64,000 bases of DNA from Pseudomonas linyingensis. GTDB lineage: Bacteria; Pseudomonadota; Gammaproteobacteria; Pseudomonadales; Pseudomonadaceae. Where the stretch lies: contig NZ_FNZE01000013.1 of assembly GCF_900109175.1 (NCBI RefSeq), positions 69,094-133,093 on the forward strand. The letters are read 5' to 3'. The notes under the pieces are model-generated. The model had not been told where the DNA came from. It worked only from the letters and a program-made list of their open reading frames with translations, and ran no database searches. Position numbers and translations under genes: made by a program. Positions 61,050 through 64,000 of this stretch are shown one piece after another; positions within the stretch are counted from its first letter, which is position 1; the number at the start of each line of letters is the position of its first letter.

Positions 61050-62186
61050 GTGTCTCAGCTTTCCCAGCTCCGAAGCCCCGCCGCCGTACAGGCCGCCATC
61101 GATGAGTTCGTGCAACTTGGCCGCACGAAGTTTCTGGCGCGCTATGGGTTCGGCAAGTCTCGTGACTTTCTGGTGCGCGATCCGAAAACCGGTACCGATT
61201 GCGATTCCAAAGCTATCGCAGGCGTTGCCTTCGGCAAGCAGTTCCCCGAGCAAGGTCCGCTGACCGCAGACAGTTTCTCGGGCGGCGAGGCCACGGTGGT
61301 GCCTGCATTAACCAACCTCGGGTTCCGCATTATTCGCATCGGAGAAGACTGGTCGGAGGTCGAGGTAGAGGCCACGGTGCGTGATTACTTCGACATGCTG
61401 CGTGCCGAGGCAGCCGGGGAGCCGTATAACAAGTCCGAGCACAACCAAGCACTGCGCCGCGTGCTGAACGGTCGCAGCAAGTCGTCGGTTGAGCTCAAAC
61501 ATCAGAACATCAGTGCGGTACTTGATGCCCTGGGGCTGCCCTATATCAACGGCTACAAGCCACGAGGCAACAGCCAGCTGTTGCTGCGTAAATCCGTACA
61601 AGCGTATGTCCTGAAGCACCCGCAACGTTTAGGCACCATCGTCGATGCCCTGGAGGAGGTGAAGCTCCCCGGCGAGAAAACCTACCTGGCGGCATTGGTT
61701 GAGGCCCCAAAACGCGAAGCGCTCGTGCGCGGCCCTGCGCCCGTCCGGCAACGCCTGCCGCGCAAGTTCGACTATGCCGCCCGTGATGAAGCCAATCGTA
61801 AGCTCGGGCGGGCAGGGGAGCAGTGGGTGATTGGTTACGAGCAGCAGCGCCTCACCGCACTAGGTCATCCGGAACTGTTCCAGCGGCTGGATTGGGTGGC
61901 AGACACGCAAGGAGATGGTGCCGGTTTCGACATCCTCTCGTTTGATGACGACACCCGGCATCGCTTCATCGAGGTGAAGACCACCAATGGAGGCCTGGGC
62001 TCGTCATTTCTGGTCAGTCACAACGAGCTGATGTTCTCCCAGGAAGCTGAGGAGCAGTTTCATCTCTACCGGGTGTTTCAATTCAGGGACGGACCGCGCC
62101 TGTTCACCCTGTCGGGTGACCTTGCCCAGCACGTGCATCTGAAACCGACGGACTACCGGGCGAGTTTTCGGAGCGTAGTGGGTTAG
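61050..62186 (+). CDS. ScoMcrA-like head and DUF3883 protein, putative nuclease
   Basis: A 378-residue protein. The N-terminal part (AAIDEFVQLGRTKFLARYGF, LVRDPKTGTDCDSKAIAGVA) resembles the ScoMcrA-like head domain, thought to bind DNA. The C-terminal part is DUF3883: LGRAGEQWVIGYEQQRL, then GFDILSFDDDTRHRFIEVKT, with a D...E-x-K nuclease pattern, followed by SSFLVSHNELMFSQEAEEQF. The start is GTG at 61050, with GGAAGGAA just upstream. It follows the exonuclease-RecQ-UvrD gene by 93 bases in the same direction. Restriction-like cleavage of DNA opened by the helicase is the inferred role. Confidence 0.8.
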   Translation: MSQLSQLRSPAAVQAAIDEFVQLGRTKFLARYGFGKSRDFLVRDPKTGTDCDSKAIAGVAFGKQFPEQGPLTADSFSGGEATVVPALTNLGFRIIRIGEDWSEVEVEATVRDYFDMLRAEAAGEPYNKSEHNQALRRVLNGRSKSSVELKHQNISAVLDALGLPYINGYKPRGNSQLLLRKSVQAYVLKHPQRLGTIVDALEEVKLPGEKTYLAALVEAPKREALVRGPAPVRQRLPRKFDYAARDEANRKLGRAGEQWVIGYEQQRLTALGHPELFQRLDWVADTQGDGAGFDILSFDDDTRHRFIEVKTTNGGLGSSFLVSHNELMFSQEAEEQFHLYRVFQFRDGPRLFTLSGDLAQHVHLKPTDYRASFRSVVG

Positions 62187-62492
62187 TCGAGTGGAGGGGG
62201 TGCAGACGCCCCAAAGCGGACAGTGGCGACGGGCCGAAATCGGCCAAAGAGCAGCCAGTCAGAGGATTGCCCTGACTGACCGCTTCAGGTGGCTACAGTC
62301 ATTCACTCTCGCCTTTTAGCAGCCCGCCTTCAGAGCAATCACTGAGCACGAACGAATGGGACTGTCGATTCGTGCACGCCAGCATCCCACTCCACCAGGC
62401 GAGAGCCCTTGAACGGTTAGAATTCGGTCCCGTAAAGTGGTTCAAGGCCAAATTTCACCCGACGAGCAGGTTGGCCATTAAAGGAGGTCAAG
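62187..62492 (+). other. Non-coding interval before the Avs-like gene
   Basis: About 306 bases with no convincing gene. Short dyads occur (CAGTCA...TGACTG near 62256-62280; GGCC-rich GGGCCGAAATCGGCC near 62233), and an A/T-poor stretch follows. It ends with a strong AAGGAGG site (62481-62487) for the next gene, so its right end holds that gene's promoter and leader. Confidence 0.45.
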
Positions 62493-64000
62493 TTGGGGCA
62501 GAAATTGGACTTCACACGTATCCGTAATCACCGCGGCACGCAGATGGGCGGCTTCGAAGAGCTCTGCTGCCAACTGGCAGCCCTCGAGGACCCAGCAGAG
62601 GGGAGTAGCTTCCTCCGGAAAGGGTCTGGCGCTGACCAGGGCCTGGAGTGCTACAGGACCTATCCTGATGGGCATGAAGTAGGCTGGCAAGCGAAGTACT
62701 TCATCAATGGCTTCGAGAGCGGCCAAGTTTCGAACTTGAATGACTCCCTCAACCGAGCCCTCGCAGCGCACCCTCAGTTGCGTAGGTTTGTGGTCTGCCT
62801 GCCCATCGACCTGAGGGACAATCGGTCTGGAAAGAAGGACAGCGAGGTCCAGCGCTTTGAGAAGTGGCGGACCGAAAGTGTCGCAGCTGCGGCAGCTGAC
62901 AGGCGAGAGCTGACCATCGATCTTTGGAGCGCGTCGAGCATTGAAGAGCGACTCAGTCGCGACAACCCCATGTACTCCGGACGTGCTTGCTACTGGTTCG
63001 ACGCCGTCCGCTTCAGCTCAGCATGGTTCCGAGAGAAGTTCGACATCGTTCGTTCCAACCTTGGTGAACGGTACAGCCCAGAGAGCCACGTTGACCTGCC
63101 CATCCAGCAGCAGCTGCAGTCCATTTCGCGCGCTCCTGAGATGTTACTGGCACCACACGAATGGGCGGCCAAGGTTACGTATAACCTGGACGGTGCGGCT
63201 GCAAGCCTGGCGCGAGAAGGCCTGCAGCAGATTGCGGAGCGACTTCGTGAGGCTTGCGCACCGCTTCAGCGAAGCCTTGCAGAGCCGCCTGCGTTGCCAG
63301 AGGAACTGGTCGCTGTTGAGCCCTGGACCGCCTTCTGCGCTACTGCACTCTCCGCTATCGTTGAAGCCTTGACCGAGCTGGCAACGAAGGAACCAGAGAG
63401 GGACATACACATCGCCCGAAAGGATCTGTTTGACCTTTACTCGGCAGTACAGCGCGTGAGCCGCGAACTGGCATCCGGAGCGTGGCGGCTCATCAACAAG
63501 CACGAGTTGTTGATTTCGGGGCCGGCTGGCATCGGGAAGTCGCACCTCCTGGCCGACTTTGGCGAGGGGCAACTGGAGCGCAAGCGGCCATTCATCCTCG
63601 TGCTCACGAACAGTCTGACGGAGGGGGACCCGTGGCAGCAGATTCGCGGCCTACTAGACCTGTCGCAGGTCACGACCGACGAGTTCCTTGGAGCACTGGA
63701 CGCTGCAGCAGAAGCCGCCGGCTGCCGCGCTGTGATTGCGGTGGATGCGCTGAATGAAAGGCACGGCATCGCGCTGTGGGAAACACGCCTTCAGGGCTTT
63801 GTAGCACTCGTACGAAAGTTCCCACGCGTCGCACTCGCTCTGACCGTGCGCAAGACCTACGTCCATCTCCTTCCGTTGAAGGGCCTAGAGCGGACCGAGC
63901 ACCCTGGCTTCTCAGGCCGGTCCGGGGCCGCGGCCAAGGCATACCTCGACCGCCGCGGCATCGCTCGGCCGAGCTCTCCAAACCTGGCGCGCGAATTCGA
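62493..64000 (+). CDS. Avs-like STAND NTPase with N-terminal nuclease domain (partial, runs off window)
   Basis: An open frame of at least 502 codons with no stop before the window end. The N terminus (RIRNHRGTQMGGFEELCCQL, then GLECYRTYPDGHEVGWQAKYF cut here as GLECYRTYPDGHE and VGWQAKYF) matches the Cap4/Mrr-like PD-(D/E)xK domain found in Avs proteins; the E52 and QAK66-68 pair is the likely metal site. A P-loop ISGPAGIGKSHLL (GKS near residue 349) and Walker B CRAVIAVDALNE start a STAND NTPase. Avs proteins sense phage proteins and then activate the nuclease. The TTG start at 62493 is supported by AAGGAGG 5 bases upstream. The sensor part lies outside the window, so the Avs type is open. 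Confidence 0.8.
   Translation, partial: MGQKLDFTRIRNHRGTQMGGFEELCCQLAALEDPAEGSSFLRKGSGADQGLECYRTYPDGHEVGWQAKYFINGFESGQVSNLNDSLNRALAAHPQLRRFVVCLPIDLRDNRSGKKDSEVQRFEKWRTESVAAAAADRRELTIDLWSASSIEERLSRDNPMYSGRACYWFDAVRFSSAWFREKFDIVRSNLGERYSPESHVDLPIQQQLQSISRAPEMLLAPHEWAAKVTYNLDGAAASLAREGLQQIAERLREACAPLQRSLAEPPALPEELVAVEPWTAFCATALSAIVEALTELATKEPERDIHIARKDLFDLYSAVQRVSRELASGAWRLINKHELLISGPAGIGKSHLLADFGEGQLERKRPFILVLTNSLTEGDPWQQIRGLLDLSQVTTDEFLGALDAAAEAAGCRAVIAVDALNERHGIALWETRLQGFVALVRKFPRVALALTVRKTYVHLLPLKGLERTEHPGFSGRSGAAAKAYLDRRGIARPSSPNLAREF

Noticed and set aside
1-64000. Search for insertion sequences, integrases and transposases
   Set aside because: None seen in any frame; mobility is inferred only from AlpA, RadC, YqaJ, DUF932 and the tRNA boundary.

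Overview
The window looks like chromosomal DNA of a Pseudomonas-type gammaproteobacterium. The evidence is high GC with strong third-position G/C, a Pseudomonas-like 4-hydroxyphenylpyruvate dioxygenase and maiA, a tusDCBE-ybiB block, an RbbA/YhhJ/HlyD export operon and a CTG-N10-CAG LexA box. Positions 1 to about 36415 read as host backbone with some accessory inserts. From the tRNA-Ser(UGA) at 36327-36414 to the window end the content changes to island genes and phage-defence genes. No integrase lies in the window, so the far end of that island is outside it.

Backbone, left to right: an orphan TRAP solute-binding protein; an IclR regulator; a chrB-chrA chromate module sitting between the intact IclR gene and a decayed second copy of the IclR 3' half; maiA and hpd (tyrosine catabolism), with a TTGC-N5-GCAA motif shared by the IclR and maiA upstream regions; two proteins of unknown role (one acidic, one exported TPR). 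Next come two divergent units resembling arsenosugar-type clusters. The left unit is an ECF sigma factor, zinc-finger anti-sigma and two TIGR04282/TIGR04283-type glycosyltransferase genes. The right unit is an ArsS-like radical SAM enzyme, an SSS symporter, a TVP38-flavoprotein disulfide reductase fusion and a SelD-linked type FAD oxidoreductase. The right unit is tightly coupled by ATGA overlaps and probably acts as one pathway.

Then follow a small gene behind a perfect LexA box; a phasin and PHA synthase; a HlyD-RbbA-YhhJ-TolC export group; a YoaK-like membrane protein; ornithine decarboxylase SpeC; a 2H phosphoesterase; a SWIM/SNF2 helicase; tusD-C-B-E with ybiB for tRNA 2-thiouridine sulfur relay; and a YccA/BI-1 membrane protein.

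Island (36415-64000): a possible RHH/coiled-coil protein, a winged-helix protein broken by a frameshift, AlpA, a YagK/inovirus Gp2-type replication protein beside a GATCA-rich non-coding stretch, and two small hypotheticals. After these come a relic of a type I restriction-modification locus and a two-gene Druantia type III-like system (druH, druE). A minus-strand mobile-element maintenance block follows (RadC/JAB, RDF-like, YqaJ exonuclease, DUF932, and a glycine-rich zinc-ribbon protein). Finally there is a giant exonuclease-RecQ-UvrD fusion paired with a DUF3883 nuclease-like protein, and the start of an Avs/STAND-type NTPase with an N-terminal nuclease domain that runs off the window. The RecQ-UvrD/DUF3883 pair is the best candidate for an undescribed system. 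All family names come from sequence reading and memory; no database search was possible.
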